DNA from: Sycobia sp. Sy_11
Taxonomy: Eukaryota > Arthropoda > Insecta > Hymenoptera > Epichrysomallidae
Assembly: GCA_018907035.1 (NCBI GenBank)
Contig: JACCIC010000005.1
Span: forward strand, 1,911,001 to 1,975,000
Direction: 5' to 3'
DNA: 64,000 bases
Shown one piece after another: positions 51,411 to 63,572 of the stretch. Each line of letters starts with the position of its first letter. The stretch's first letter is position 1. The notes under the pieces are model-generated. The model made no database searches. It was not told the origin of the DNA and saw only the letters and a program-made list of their open reading frames with translations. Position numbers and translations under genes: made by a program.

Positions 51411-53080
51411 GTGCCTTTGTTTTGTAGGCCATCGCATGCCGGCCCGCGATTAAGGAAACTGGAGCAGGAGTGGAAATATTAAAAAAAGAGGATGGCAGTG
51501 ATGTCGTGTTCGTGTGGCATCGGCATGGAGCAGTATCTATCGCGCTAGCAAATATATATATATATAATATATTACAGGCATATCTCGTGTCATTTTCCTC
51601 TTTCAGGACCGACAAAGGACTCGAAGAAGGAGGACGAGAGAGTCCTTTTGAAAAATAAGAATATAAATAAGCGACTGTGTCGAGCGTTCGATCGGCGCGA
51701 CATCATCGAAGACGGATGAACGAGAACGAACGAAACGGGCGACGGCGCAATCGTATGAATGCGCGCTTTAACCGTCGTAAGACGAACGAATGAATGACAA
51801 ATCCATTATTGCAACTAATACATAATGATAAAAACGGTCAAGTAAATTAACAGAAAATTTTTATCTAATTTCGAAGCCGTGCGTACGTGAGTACGAAAAA
51901 TCATTGAGTGCTTACCGGGTTGATCGGTAAGGCGATCTATTCTTACACCAGACGCATCAGTAGTACAATTTTTTATTTTAATGCCGGCAAAATGAAAGAC
52001 GCTACTTCATTTCTGAGAAGAAAACAAATAAAAAGTCTGTAAATGTACTATAAATACTTTCATTTAACCATAACATAAGATGATTAAATGTATACAAATT
52101 TTCAGGGGCTTATTTATTTATTTTTTTTTTGCTTTCAACCGTTCGATTACGTAAACTAACAAATATATTATAAAATATTATAAAATTTGAAAATGTTTGT
52201 ATTATAATCTTCTAAGTAATAAAATATAGTAGGCTATTAGTACTAAGAATCATATATAACAAAATTCATTAATTTCAAAGCGACGATTAATAAGTAATCA
52301 AACGTATTAAAACCTATTCGGAATGCTAAAAATTTTACTTACCTCGAATATGTTCTAAAGTAAACTAATAAATATCTTTAACGGTCTTGGTCTTTTTTTA
52401 TAGACTAATATAATTATAATGACAGTGTGACTGCACTACAATTATGCTTCTTTATAAAAAAAATCCTAGAAGACCGCGATAATGATATTCATTGGTTCGC
52501 CAGAAGTCCAATTATATTGGAAAATTTCACGGTGTAATTATGAAAATCTGTCCTGTACAAATACTCCCCTATTATATTTTTATTATATTTCTTACTATTA
52601 GACACATACGCACACAGCGGCATATTACATTCGTTTGATAAAAAGGTTGAAAAGCCATATTAAATCTAAATTTATATACATTAAACAGATGGGCGAATTA
52701 GGAAAAATTTAAGTTACAAATGACACGCCCATGCCGATCGATCGTATCTTATTACTATAAATACAGTCCAATCGTATTTGCATGATTTCGCTTGAACGCA
52801 TAGGTAAATTATGTTACTCGAAGGAACGGGGACAGAGAGAAGACGCGCGGCGAAATATTTTAAACGCGGCGTAAAATTTTTTTCCACATCCCAATGCTCT
52901 TAATTATCGAGCAGTAAAGCTGTGCGACGGAGGCCTTTAAACGCAAATTTGCCGCGTCATTCTCTGAAAGAAACGCGCGGCGCCGAGAAAAATTTATATC
53001 ACGAAAATCTCGGCTTTTATCCTTTCCTTATACGTTCATGGATAATCCTCGTCGTATGTGGCGTATGCGAAATATCTCCT

Positions 53081-53087
<7 letters not shown>

Positions 53088-53118
<31 letters not shown>
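53088..53118. repeat. (CT)n microsatellite
   Basis: About 31 bp of CT dinucleotides. Confidence 0.93.
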
Positions 53119-53125
<7 letters not shown>

Positions 53126-53497
53126 CACAGTATCTCTGTCGGCACGGCTTAAATAACGCCTTTTTTGGGCCGCAATAACGTTCGCGGACGGGAAGACCAT
53201 TTAAAATAATTCACTGTTGCCCCCCTTGTAATCTCCTCCTCTTTCCTTACGTCATGCGCGTGCACATGCTAATCCGAATCAATCGCTCGCGTCCATCTCC
53301 GCATATATCCTTTCGCTCCTTTTATCCATAAACGCTACATATATATGTACAAGACTCGCTGCGGAAACTTAGATTCTCTATTCTGCGATGTACATATATA
53401 TATCGTTGTTTGACAATAATCAAATGAATGATTTTGACCGCTCGCGTCGCACGTAAAATATTCATTCGGCCGCGGGTTATGGAGAACCTCTCCTCCC

Positions 53498-53509
53498 CCC
53501 TCTCTCTCG

Positions 53510-53550
<41 letters not shown>
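53498..53550. repeat. (CT)n microsatellite
   Basis: About 53 bp of CT with a few CGCT interruptions at the left end. Confidence 0.93.
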
Positions 53551-53552
<2 letters not shown>

Positions 53553-53699
53553 GGTTCGTCAAAATTTTAGACCCGAACGCAATTGCGAAGTTTAAGACAA
53601 AGTAGCCGGGTACTTGCAAATGGTTTTATACTCGTTTTGTCGTTATTTTATTACTTTCCGACTGGCTGACTTCGCTTCCTGTGATTCTGGGTTCGAGTT

Positions 53700-53702
<3 letters not shown>

Positions 53703-53755
<53 letters not shown>
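53703..53755. repeat. (AT)n microsatellite
   Basis: About 53 bp of alternating TA. Confidence 0.95.
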
Positions 53756-53757
<2 letters not shown>

Positions 53758-54050
53758 TTCGCGTTATATAGAAAATTGAAAATTTTAAAGCGCTGTACGG
53801 CGTAATATAATCCTTTGTCATCGCGAGTATACAAACAGTTTCAGTGACGTAATTTTAATCCTGCCAATTTGAATACTGCGATAGAAATATAAAAAATTTT
53901 CACTCAAGATTATTATAATTATAATTATTATATTATAATTATAATTATTAGAGTATTATAATTGTTATGGTACAGAAAATTGTAAGTAAATTTTAATATA
54001 TTTAAAAAAAAATCGATATTTGCATTATAAAGTTAGGTTATTCTTTCAAA

Positions 54051-54210
54051 TAGTGCTTCACCAATAACAAGACCAAGCTCAGATATAGTGAAACATCGCC
54101 TTGCATATGTGTACAAAACCAAGATCATAATTTAATTGACGATACTTATTCGAAGCCGAGACGATATTTTGAAATCTGGTCTTGGTCTTGGTATTGGTGA
54201 AGCATTACTT
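54051..54210. mobile_element. Small inverted-repeat element (MITE-like)
   Basis: The left end reads AGTGCTTCACCAATAACAAG (from 54052), continuing into ACCAAG. The right end is the near-complement CTTGGTATTGGTGAAGCATT then ACT, ending at 54209. The inner 100 bp are AT-rich and non-coding. Total length is about 160 bp. No clear target-site duplication is seen. Confidence 0.6.
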
Positions 54211-55098
54211 TAAAAGATTAAACACTTATCAGAAATTGTACAGCATATTTTATAACGAACGTTTGTGTTCGTACTCATTAGTTTTTCATAAACGTTTTTA
54301 GTTCACAAAGAACAAAACTTTCATTCTTTGTCTATGAGTTGGTTTTCGAAGGTGAGTATTGTCCGACAAAGTTTCTCCAATTTATAAGTTTATTTTTCCA
54401 AGATTTATTGTAAAGTTTTAAAAGACTTTGTTACATTTAAGGATTGTAAAGTGTACTAATTTATTGTTTTTACTTGTTTTAGCAGAATCGTTCGGGGAAA
54501 TATAATTTTTTATCAGTTTTAATGATATAAAAATTCACCACCCAAAATGAGTTAAATCTGTTAAATGCTTAGGTACAACTCGCGTTATAGATTTTTTTTT
54601 GTTATTTGATTTTAGAAATTCTAACTTTAGTATTTCGAGTTCTTCACAATAATATAAATAAAAGTATGATTATCTATGATCAAAAATCAATTCAAATAGT
54701 ATAAAAGAATTGATATATACATTATGAAACTACAATGTATAAAAGAAGAAATTGTTTACATATATATATTGGAAGATTGTTAAATCAAAACGAAGGCAGG
54801 AAACATTTCTCCGATCTTAACCGCTAGCTTACAAAAAAAAGTATGATTACGCTCGCTGTAATCAACTTGGATAATATGGAATCAAAAAGAAAAAGGAAGC
54901 ACAAAAATGAAGAAATCAAAGCACCAATGCTTGGGATACTTTTGATATGTATAATATATATATATATACGTCAAAAAAGTGAGTCTCGCGCGAACAAGAG
55001 AAAATCTCGAAAAGGAAGGAAAGATCGATTAATTAATGCCTCCTTGATAATCGTCGAGGTCCAAGGTGAATCTTGTACAAGTGCAGATATAGCCGATG

Positions 55099-55099
<1 letters not shown>

Positions 55100-55142
<43 letters not shown>
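55100..55142. repeat. (AT)n microsatellite
   Basis: About 43 bp of alternating AT. Confidence 0.95.
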
Positions 55143-55151
<9 letters not shown>

Positions 55152-55249
55152 TACATATATACTTGAATACAGTTGCGTGAATGAAAATATGCATACACAC
55201 GAGGGCGCATGGGAATACCATTGAAGCCAATACGCCAATGCGTCACGTT

Positions 55250-55254
<5 letters not shown>

Positions 55255-55305
<51 letters not shown>
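55255..55305. repeat. (AT)n microsatellite
   Basis: About 51 bp of alternating AT, followed by GTAT units. Confidence 0.95.
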
Positions 55306-55319
<14 letters not shown>

Positions 55320-56269
55320 GCAAGTAGTACGAGTCGGCGGGCGGACAGTTGTGCTCGCGCGAGCTCGGCGCGCGCGCCTCAGTTGCCTCGCGACACGCGG
55401 AGCCACTTATATATACGTATATATTATATTACACGAACGTCGTAACATAGCCTTTGCGCGCGGCTCGCTGATTCGATTGTCGAATTTCGGAATAAAGGGA
55501 AGAAAAGTTATTTCGAGGTATCGGCACGATAACGATACACGATATACGATATACGATATATATTTATTTAAAGTAGAAGCTGCTACGACAATATACTTCC
55601 GTATCAAGGATTCGCGAGTTGTTTGTTTTTTTTTTTTTTTTTTTTTGTATGGAACCAACGTTCGGGGCCGGCGAATGCTTTGATATATGTCATACATAGA
55701 AATACAAATGTATATTATGTGTTTGGACGTTCAAGGATCGTGCACGGCACCCCAAGGATATTCACACGGTCTGTCTACGTTACAGACGACAAGGACGTAA
55801 GGGACGATACCCGCGAAACAGAAGCAGAACGAATTTGAATCTTTGGAAGCTCGTTTGAATTTACACATATGCGCGCACAGACATACACGCATATGGCGCA
55901 AGATAACGAACGATTCTGGGGCATATCTATACAGCATGACAAAATTTCAACTCGAACTGTACATATTAAACTAAATTTGAAATGATTTTCTTGATTTTTC
56001 ATACGAATCCGTATTACGAGCAAAAGTTCATAAGATATCGTTGCATTACAATCAAAGGTGTTACGAAGCCAATTTTGGCTGTTTCAGAAACCACCGCACT
56101 GCCCGGATATGCAAACAGGAACCCAGTTCAACGTTATCAGTGATCAATGTAAAATAAAAGAAATTGCGGGTTCATCGTTGTAACCATAACAAATACATAC
56201 ATACTTATAGTGCCAAAATACACAGATACACGCGCAGATTATCAGATTCAATGAACGTGTTATTACAGC

Positions 56270-56305
<36 letters not shown>

Positions 56306-56562
56306 TAATTAATGTAGAATCTGCCTATACATAAAGCCCGACTACCGCCTCGTCGCCAGACAGAATCGGGCGCTGAGCCATATCAGCAATCTATGCGCAC
56401 ACTACACGCATACAATACAGAGCCTGCGCGCTGTCACGCCCCCGCAGAGGCCGTCTGGCCCAACGCGCGCGCTAAGCTAATCGCTCGGGTCTGCCCGACC
56501 CCCGTGCTCGCATCCACCTCGTCGCATTGGAATATCGGCGCGCTGAAGAAGACGCGCGCGCG

Positions 56563-56901
56563 ATGCCGGCCACGGAGCCGAGGCAATCGGCGGCCGCGGA
56601 CACGGAGTGCCGCGACCTCGTCCTGTACATGAACGAGCTGCCGGCGAGCGGCAACGGCGGCCCGCCCGGATCGATCGCCGCCGCGGCCGTGGCGTCGGCG
56701 CCGACGCGGCCGGACGGCGAGGCGGCCGGTCTCCTGGATACCGAGGCCGACAACAGCGAGCCGCCCACGGAGACGGACGGCGAGCCGGCCGCGGTGACCT
56801 CGTCCACGGAGGACGCGCGCGAGGATGGCCGAGGCGAGCCTTATCCGGGCGCCGACGACGGGCTCCTCGCGGACGCCGAGGACGACAGGCCGTCGAGGGT
56901 G

Positions 56902-56932
<31 letters not shown>

Positions 56933-57249
56933 TGCAATTTTTCTCCCGAGGCTCTTTTCTGCGCGACGACAAAAACAAAAAAAAAAAAAAAACAAAAACA
57001 AAAAAAAACTCAAAAATAACAAATAAAGAAAGAATCGACGCTGATGGTCGAACGAGCGCGACGCGCGGATAAGGGAGGTGGCGTCTATTGTACGCGCATT
57101 GGTGGGTTTAGAGTTCAACATTCGCACACAGTCATAAGGGAAAATAAACGAAGAGACAAATAAATAAAATGAAACACACCGCGTATAGAGTTATATCGCG
57201 CGGAATTCGCGGTTAAAAATTTCTATATTTTGTATATTAGTCATATCCT

Positions 57250-57305
<56 letters not shown>

Positions 57306-59473
57306 TGCAATTAATTTATCCAATATTTAATAGTGGGGATGAAACGAAAAATGTAGAGGACAACGGGATGATATGCTGTTACTACAAAAAAAAGGTTTGA
57401 AATACTATCATTTCGTCCACACACACGCGCGTATACGCTCGCGCGCACACAGACGCACATGCATAAATATTTTACTGGAATTTTTATTATTATTATTATT
57501 ATACACCCGTTTAAATGAATCACTTTAATTTGAGCGTTGGTTTATGAGTCTATATAGATAGACGTCATTGCAAACGAGTTAAAATTCTTGAACGTCCTTT
57601 ATGCTTACCTTTATTGTTCAATTTGCGTAATTTATTGCTTTGTCCGTAACTTTTTTAGAATAGATTCATATATATACATACACTTCACTACAATGACAAT
57701 GACCGAGTTTTTATGCCACTGAAATGACTGTAATTGTATTAAGTAAAAAATCTAGATTTTTAAATCCGTTGAATAATTGAAAATTATATGGAAACATTCA
57801 AGAGAGTAGAAGCTTTTGCTAAATATCTGCACTCAAAAAGATCATTTTCATGCAGTCCACAATTTAAGGGAGCATCCAACAAAAGCATATAGTAATCTTA
57901 ACAAGGTGTCCTTTATGGGAAAAAAATATGAAATACATATAACAACAAACCTTTTTTCACTCTAAAAGTTAAAATTCTATAAATTAAACAACTTATTGCG
58001 TCTATTTATTAAAAAATATGTATTTAATTATTGATACAATAATTTTTTTGTAGAGGAAAATAAAATATTTCTCCTGCTGTATGTAATTTAAAATAAAAAA
58101 TTTAATAATATGCTTAACTAAGCAAATCGTACGAATCTCCAATATTTCTATTCCCTATAAAATTGCCACTTGAATCAGTTGGAAGATTTAAACGAAAATA
58201 TTCATTTTTGTATATTTCATTACAATAGATGGATACAAACAAAAAAAAAAAGTTTGTCTGAATATCTACAATCCTAGTTCTCAAGAAAACAAACTATTCA
58301 ACCCTGTGCTTTTATTGGATGTTCACAATTAAATACATGCCCTTTTGCCCTTTGTAAAAAAAAAAACTTTGTCATCATCATTAAACTATGTAAAAACAAA
58401 AAAACACTCTGTCATTCTTCAACTGCGCATGCATAAATTACTATATCTCGTTAACGAGATGTCGACTGCTCTTTTGCATTGATTGTGTAAAAAATACACC
58501 GTTTTAATGATTTTCATTCGTAAACATTAAACTACTGCAAATTTTAATTAATCGCCTCCTCTATTTACATCTATTTTACATCACCTCAAAGCTTCGAGTA
58601 GATTCGCCAAGCCTTGTGAAAATAAGCATATTTTTGAAAATATCGTATAATGAAATATACGGAGTTTCACGAGTCTATTGGAATCTTCTCGGCGACGCGT
58701 AACAAATGCAAATAAAGAGCGCGATCGATTAAAAGCTTCCGCAATTGAATGCTCAGAGATGCACGGTATTATTTAACACGTAGTACATACTTGTACAGCT
58801 CGATCGGTAAAAATTGACCTCACCATCCCCTTACCTCATTTTACTCGGCAATACAATCGATCGCACGTATTAGCGTTTGTCCGCACGTGTCTCCCGATGA
58901 GCAATCTTCCCGACAATTAAAAAAAAAAAAAATAAATAAATAACCTATGCAAATAACTGAATGGATGAAAACTAAAATAATAATGCTCTGCGCGCGCGCG
59001 CGCGCGGACTTTTCACGCAGGGCCCGTCCTCGCCCCGGCTCCGAGCCGGCGACTTTCCCGCCTTCGGCTTCGCGGACGTCGCCGGCGGCAGGCCGACCCC
59101 GGACATGAACCTCTACCAGCAGAAGAAGACGATCGCCCAGGGCATGATGGACCTCGCCCTGATCTCCGCCAACGCGAATCAGTTCCGCTACGTGCTCCAG
59201 AGCAGCGATCGGCATCCCTACTACTATCCATCCCTGGCCATGATCGGCATGAGCCTCCTCCTCCAGGTGATCGTCGGCATCGGCCTGATCTGGAACAGCC
59301 GCTACAACGTCAAGCACGACGATCAGATGTGCAAGGCGAATCGGGCGAACAATTGGACGGTGATCGCCATATTCCTCGTCACGATACTCAACGTTTTCAT
59401 CTCGTCGTTCGGGGTGATCGGCACCTCGGACGCGGTCTTCGCCGCGAACGCCGGCAACGCCGGCGGGACCTGA
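56563..59473 (+). CDS. Ninj: Ninjurin (cell-surface membrane-rupture/adhesion protein)
   Basis: Two plus-strand exons join in phase 0: 56563-56898 (ATG to GTGATT donor) and 59021-59473 (after TTTCACGCAG, to TGA); 262 residues. Residues 1-138 form a disordered, acidic, alanine/glycine/proline-rich region. The ninjurin domain follows: helices at about 141-172 (NLYQQKKTIAQGMMDLALIS, then ANANQFRYVL), the first membrane segment about 183-207 and the second about 229-252, ending FISSFGVIG. In vertebrates NINJ1 oligomerises to rupture the plasma membrane in lytic cell death, and in Drosophila NijA has a shed ectodomain; which applies here is not shown. The N-terminal part is longer than in vertebrate NINJ1 (152 residues in all). 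The exons are very GC-rich. The intervening 2.1-kb intron holds a (GT)n tract and an (ATT)n tract. A shorter product from Met141 is conceivable. Confidence 0.93.
56902..56932. repeat. (ATT)n microsatellite at a splice donor
   Basis: About ten ATT units beginning four bases after the ninjurin exon 1 donor. Confidence 0.93.
57253..57303. repeat. (GT)n microsatellite
   Basis: About 51 bp of pure GT in the ninjurin intron. Confidence 0.95.
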
Positions 59474-62123
59474 CGGGGATCGGTGGGTTGGGTTTTTTTT
59501 TTTTTTTTTTTGGTTTTTTTTTCTTCTTTGCTTTTTGTTTTTGTTTTTGTTACCTATCTCGGACACGGAGAGGCTGTCCAAAAGTTGGGATGACACTTCT
59601 CATTATTGCACACCGGACGATCTAGGATATTTATATACATATATAGTAACAGGGGCGTCGGTAAGATGTAGCCAACTGTAGCTCTGGTAAAACCAGGCAG
59701 AGCTGCACCGATTGTGTGGGAAGCCGTAGTCGCCAAACTTTTATCACCGGCAGAGAAGAAAATTACGATGATTTTTTTTTTCTCTTTTACAATCGTAAGG
59801 ACGCGCACAATTAAGAATAAATGATTCGAAAAAGCGTTTAATGTAGTATCAGACTTGGAAATGAAAGAGACCTTTTGATACTAGAGATTAATCACCAAAG
59901 ATAGAATTCGATGATTTAAATAAAAATGAAAATACAAGAAAAACAACTATTCAAACTCGAGAGGAGCTGAGAACTCGTGTATACCAAAGGAGAGGAATTC
60001 GACAAGCGAAATCTTCTATTGAAAAAAACAACTTATGCTTCGTATCTGAGGTGAAAATTCTAGATACCCTCGGTTATTTCTTCTTAAGAAAAAGACTTAT
60101 TAAATTAAATCTTACGATTCCCCGGTCATCGCGTACAAACGCGTGCTCTTTATCGACTCTGGGCCAATTAAAAGTCGTATGGACGATTGTCGATGCAACA
60201 GCGACGATTAAATTATTTGACAATAATGCATGCGTATGAAGAAAAATCAGAAGCTTTAAATTTTAATTATTTATCAAATGAATTTCTAATTAAACACGAT
60301 TTACAATCCGATGACATTTGCTTGGCAGTGAATAAAATTTAGTTTTGTTTCTAATACCTTTGCGTATTATTGATGCGATTTCAGGACTTTTCACAGTTAC
60401 AATCGCAATATTCGAGGGTGGGGGTATAGAAATAGGAGTCACAGAAAGATATCGAAATACCACCCCTGCACATCAAAGTTATTCAAGTAATATATAATTT
60501 TTTATTTATTTACATTAAAAAAAAAAAAAATTTGAAACGAAATTATATGTAAACGTTGCCATATATAAATTTTATATATGTATAATTTATAATGAGTAGT
60601 TTACATTATTACATTATAGACTTTGCATTTTTTATTTTATATTAAAATAGGCGTTATTATATTAGTTGTATAAATTTTCGGAAGCTATAAGGGTAACGAT
60701 ATTAAAAATTTTATACGATGTATATTATATAATTATATATTATAAAATGTACCGTTATACTATATGTGAAAATGTGTAATTGTCGAACATAATTTATAAA
60801 TATAATATTATATTAATTAGTCAAATGATGGCTTCAAGGAATGTAAAAAAAGTATTTGGACATACACTCTTACATTCGATCTTTTTTTCATCGATTAGTT
60901 TATCTTATCCCTTTTTCGTAATTTTATGATAATAATTGTTATGAAATAAATAATCAAATTATCTTTAAAAACCGATAGAAATAGTAATAAACAAAATCAT
61001 TAACTAAACAATTTATTTACTCGTATAAAAATTTTTGTTTCGAGATCAATTAATTCATAATTTTTTTTGTCGTGTATGTATACCTTATTTATTATTTCAT
61101 ATGCTCAATAAAAAAATAGGTGTAATTCATGATCATATCTTTTTTAAATTTTCGTCACAATTTTTTAACTTCAAAAAATATCAAATATAATATTCACGGG
61201 GTACTCTCGACCCTCATCTTAATAAATATATACATATTTTAAGTGTTTATCTACAAAATGTTAATATTAAACATATATTATAAAATATGACAAAGTTTAT
61301 ACAAAGTATACTGTATGTAACGTGCAATAACTGTAAATATATGTACTGTAATTGTTGTTAATGTGTTTTTTTTTTTATTTTCGTAATAAAAAATAAATAA
61401 TTGTACTTCTTTATTTTATGTACCATAACTTTATGCTAATATTTTATTACAATAAAAAATAAATTTATTATAAAATAACAATTTGTTGTTTTCTGTAATT
61501 ATAGCTTTACTGATTGTGAGTAAGAAAATTTTAAACAAGTAAAATTAATTATGTATTAATTAAACTTACTAAAATATATATTTATCTGAAATTTATCAAT
61601 TAACCATAATTTTCTATGTATCCGTACTGATCTAGTCTGACATACCATCCAGTCGCGCATTTCCTTTACTATAAAGCCTGTTAATCCTGCAACTGCAGCA
61701 AGTCGGATTTTTGGTTTTGGTTATAGATCGGTACCTGATTGTATCATTCTGGTATCATGGGTATCATACTATAGCTAAATCGTCATGTGTTCGCCATGCA
61801 TGCAGCCGCATATAGCCCGCAACTCAACTGCCAAATGCAGTGCTCAATTAAATTCAACGTGTCCTTGTCTGCTTGTCAGCTATTGGCCATACAGTTGGCC
61901 ATATTCCCATTTGCATACAGTAACTTCTGTGATCAACATTTCAAATCCAACTAAAGCTACTTTACGTATTGAACCGTGACGATGCGGCATAATTTATTTT
62001 TATAACCATAAAAAAATCTGCCATAGTCCTGCAGCTGCAGTATAAGTCGTATGCGACAGTGCAATGATTATAACGTGATTATAAGTTGTAACACTTATTA
62101 TAATTATAAAATAACATCAAATC
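59474..62123. other. Intergenic between ninjurin and TEDC1
   Basis: T-rich runs follow the ninjurin stop (59494-59521 and beyond) and are probably 3' UTR. The rest is AT-rich with no recognised gene. The stretch from 61.63 to 61.98 kb is less AT-rich and probably holds the TEDC1 promoter. Confidence 0.5.
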
Positions 62124-63572
62124 ATGGTTGCTATAAAAGAAGTAATTACTAATCTCTGCAAGTATTTAAAGGATACGATTGATAGTCCATTGACACCGGA
62201 ACACTTTAGATTAGCAAAATATGACAACAATTCCGATGAAATTGTAAGTGCAGCATTTAAATAAGTACAAATTTTTAATTTTAAGGTTATGTGTAAATAA
62301 CATATTGTTATATTATTAATTGTATTGAAATTTCTTTTTAACTCAGATAAACGCATTTTGGATCACATTAGATAAGATTTCGTACTTTATTTTAAAACAA
62401 TTAAATAGTGAAATTTCCGTTGACGATTTCGGTATGTGTAAATTGATGAAATGTTTAAATTTAAAAATATATTTCAAAGACTTTTTTTTCAGATGAATGT
62501 TTAAGAACGAAATTTCGTCTAGCCTATTTAGAATATCCATGCCTAGACATTTATTGTTCATCAGGAACAACAAATACTTCTAGTAGCAGAGCAATGCTGA
62601 TTGCTCTTGCATGGCTAATAACAAAATACAATGTTTTAGAAAATCTTGTAAGATTAAAATTGCTAAACAGTTCTTTAGGACAAGAATTTTCCAAAATAAA
62701 TATTAATGATGTAAGTTTTTTTTTCATTACAAATACAATGTAAAAAACTTGAATTAACTTGTTAATTTTATATAATTTTTTGTTGTTATAGCATAAAGAA
62801 AATGATGACGCAAATTTATCAACAGTGGAAAATCAAATAAATAATTTGTTACACAAAACTAATAAATTAAGCAGTAACCTTAAAGCTATTTCAGAACTGT
62901 ATTCAAAAAAAATAAAATTAATGACTAAAGTTCATGCAGCAAGTATGAGTGTAAGTGGATTACCACATTTATCAGTATCTGAAATGTCTTTAATAAAGAA
63001 AATATCTATAAATAAAGGTAATAATAAAATAGAAGTAGAAAAAATAAAAGAAATGGAAAAGACAGCATTGATGCTAGATACGCACATGAAATGGACAAAA
63101 ACAAGTTTTCTATTTCTCATATGGATGGTATGAATAATAGCATAGTAAAACCTGTATTACATATATAGAATAATTAATAATATAATATATTGCCATGTAC
63201 TGCAGCTTAGTATATAATTAATATTTTCAGAATACTGTTCAAGACGAGTATGAGAAAGCTGAAATTACAACGTTAAATGATGATTGTCAGAAAGAATTAG
63301 CAAAATTTATTTATATTTTGAGAGCCATTATAAAAAAAAGATTAATTTCTTTGAAAAATCATGACACGAATGGTTCAGTTTTAAATTCCATTGAAATTTG
63401 CCCTTCAAGATTTTTAAGAGCTCAAAATTGTTTTACTGAAGTGAATACATGCTTAAATGAAAGAGGAAAACTAATTGATGATATAAGTGAACAATTACAG
63501 AAAAAAAGAGTAGACTTAAATTCTGAGCTGCGCACTCTTTTAAGTTTAATTTCCAATTGTATTCATATTTAA
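62124..63572 (+). CDS. TEDC1: TEDC1: tubulin epsilon and delta complex protein 1
   Basis: Five exons join in phase: 62124-62243, 62347-62431, 62493-62710, 62792-63127 and 63231-63572 (TAA); 366 residues. Recognition rests on three blocks shared with human TEDC1 (C14orf80): TPEHFRLAKYDNN near 24-36 (human: SPEIFRRAKFD), LIALAWLITKYNVLENLVRL near 103-122 (human: LLLALSWLLA) and LPHLSVSEMSLI near 197-208 (human: LSHLSVTEAEML), plus a following coiled-coil region with WTKTSFLFLIWMNTVQDEYE. In vertebrates TEDC1 and TEDC2 form a complex with delta- and epsilon-tubulin that stabilises centriolar triplet microtubules. The C-terminal third is predicted helical by composition. Introns are short and codons AT-rich. 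No other gene of that complex is visible here. Confidence 0.85.

Larger units (their letters stand above)
50054..56562. other. Intergenic between two divergent GC-rich genes
   Basis: Upstream of both the cysteine-rich gene (minus) and ninjurin (plus). It holds microsatellites of AT, CT, GA, AC and AAAT types, a poly-A run at 50948-50980 and the inverted-repeat element at 54051-54210. No further coding exon is recognised. CG-rich sequence at 55.32-55.40 kb may be near the ninjurin promoter. Confidence 0.5.
56899..59020 (+). other. Ninjurin intron
   Basis: Starts GTGATT and then runs straight into (ATT)n at 56902-56932. It also holds a (GT)n tract and A-rich runs, and ends with a CG run before the acceptor. 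Confidence 0.75.

Noticed and set aside
54843..55166. 107-codon lysine-rich open frame
   Set aside because: Low-complexity sequence that runs into an AT tract; no family resemblance.
58841..59596. 251-codon minus-strand open frame
   Set aside because: It is antisense to ninjurin exon 2, which encodes a clear ninjurin domain on the plus strand.
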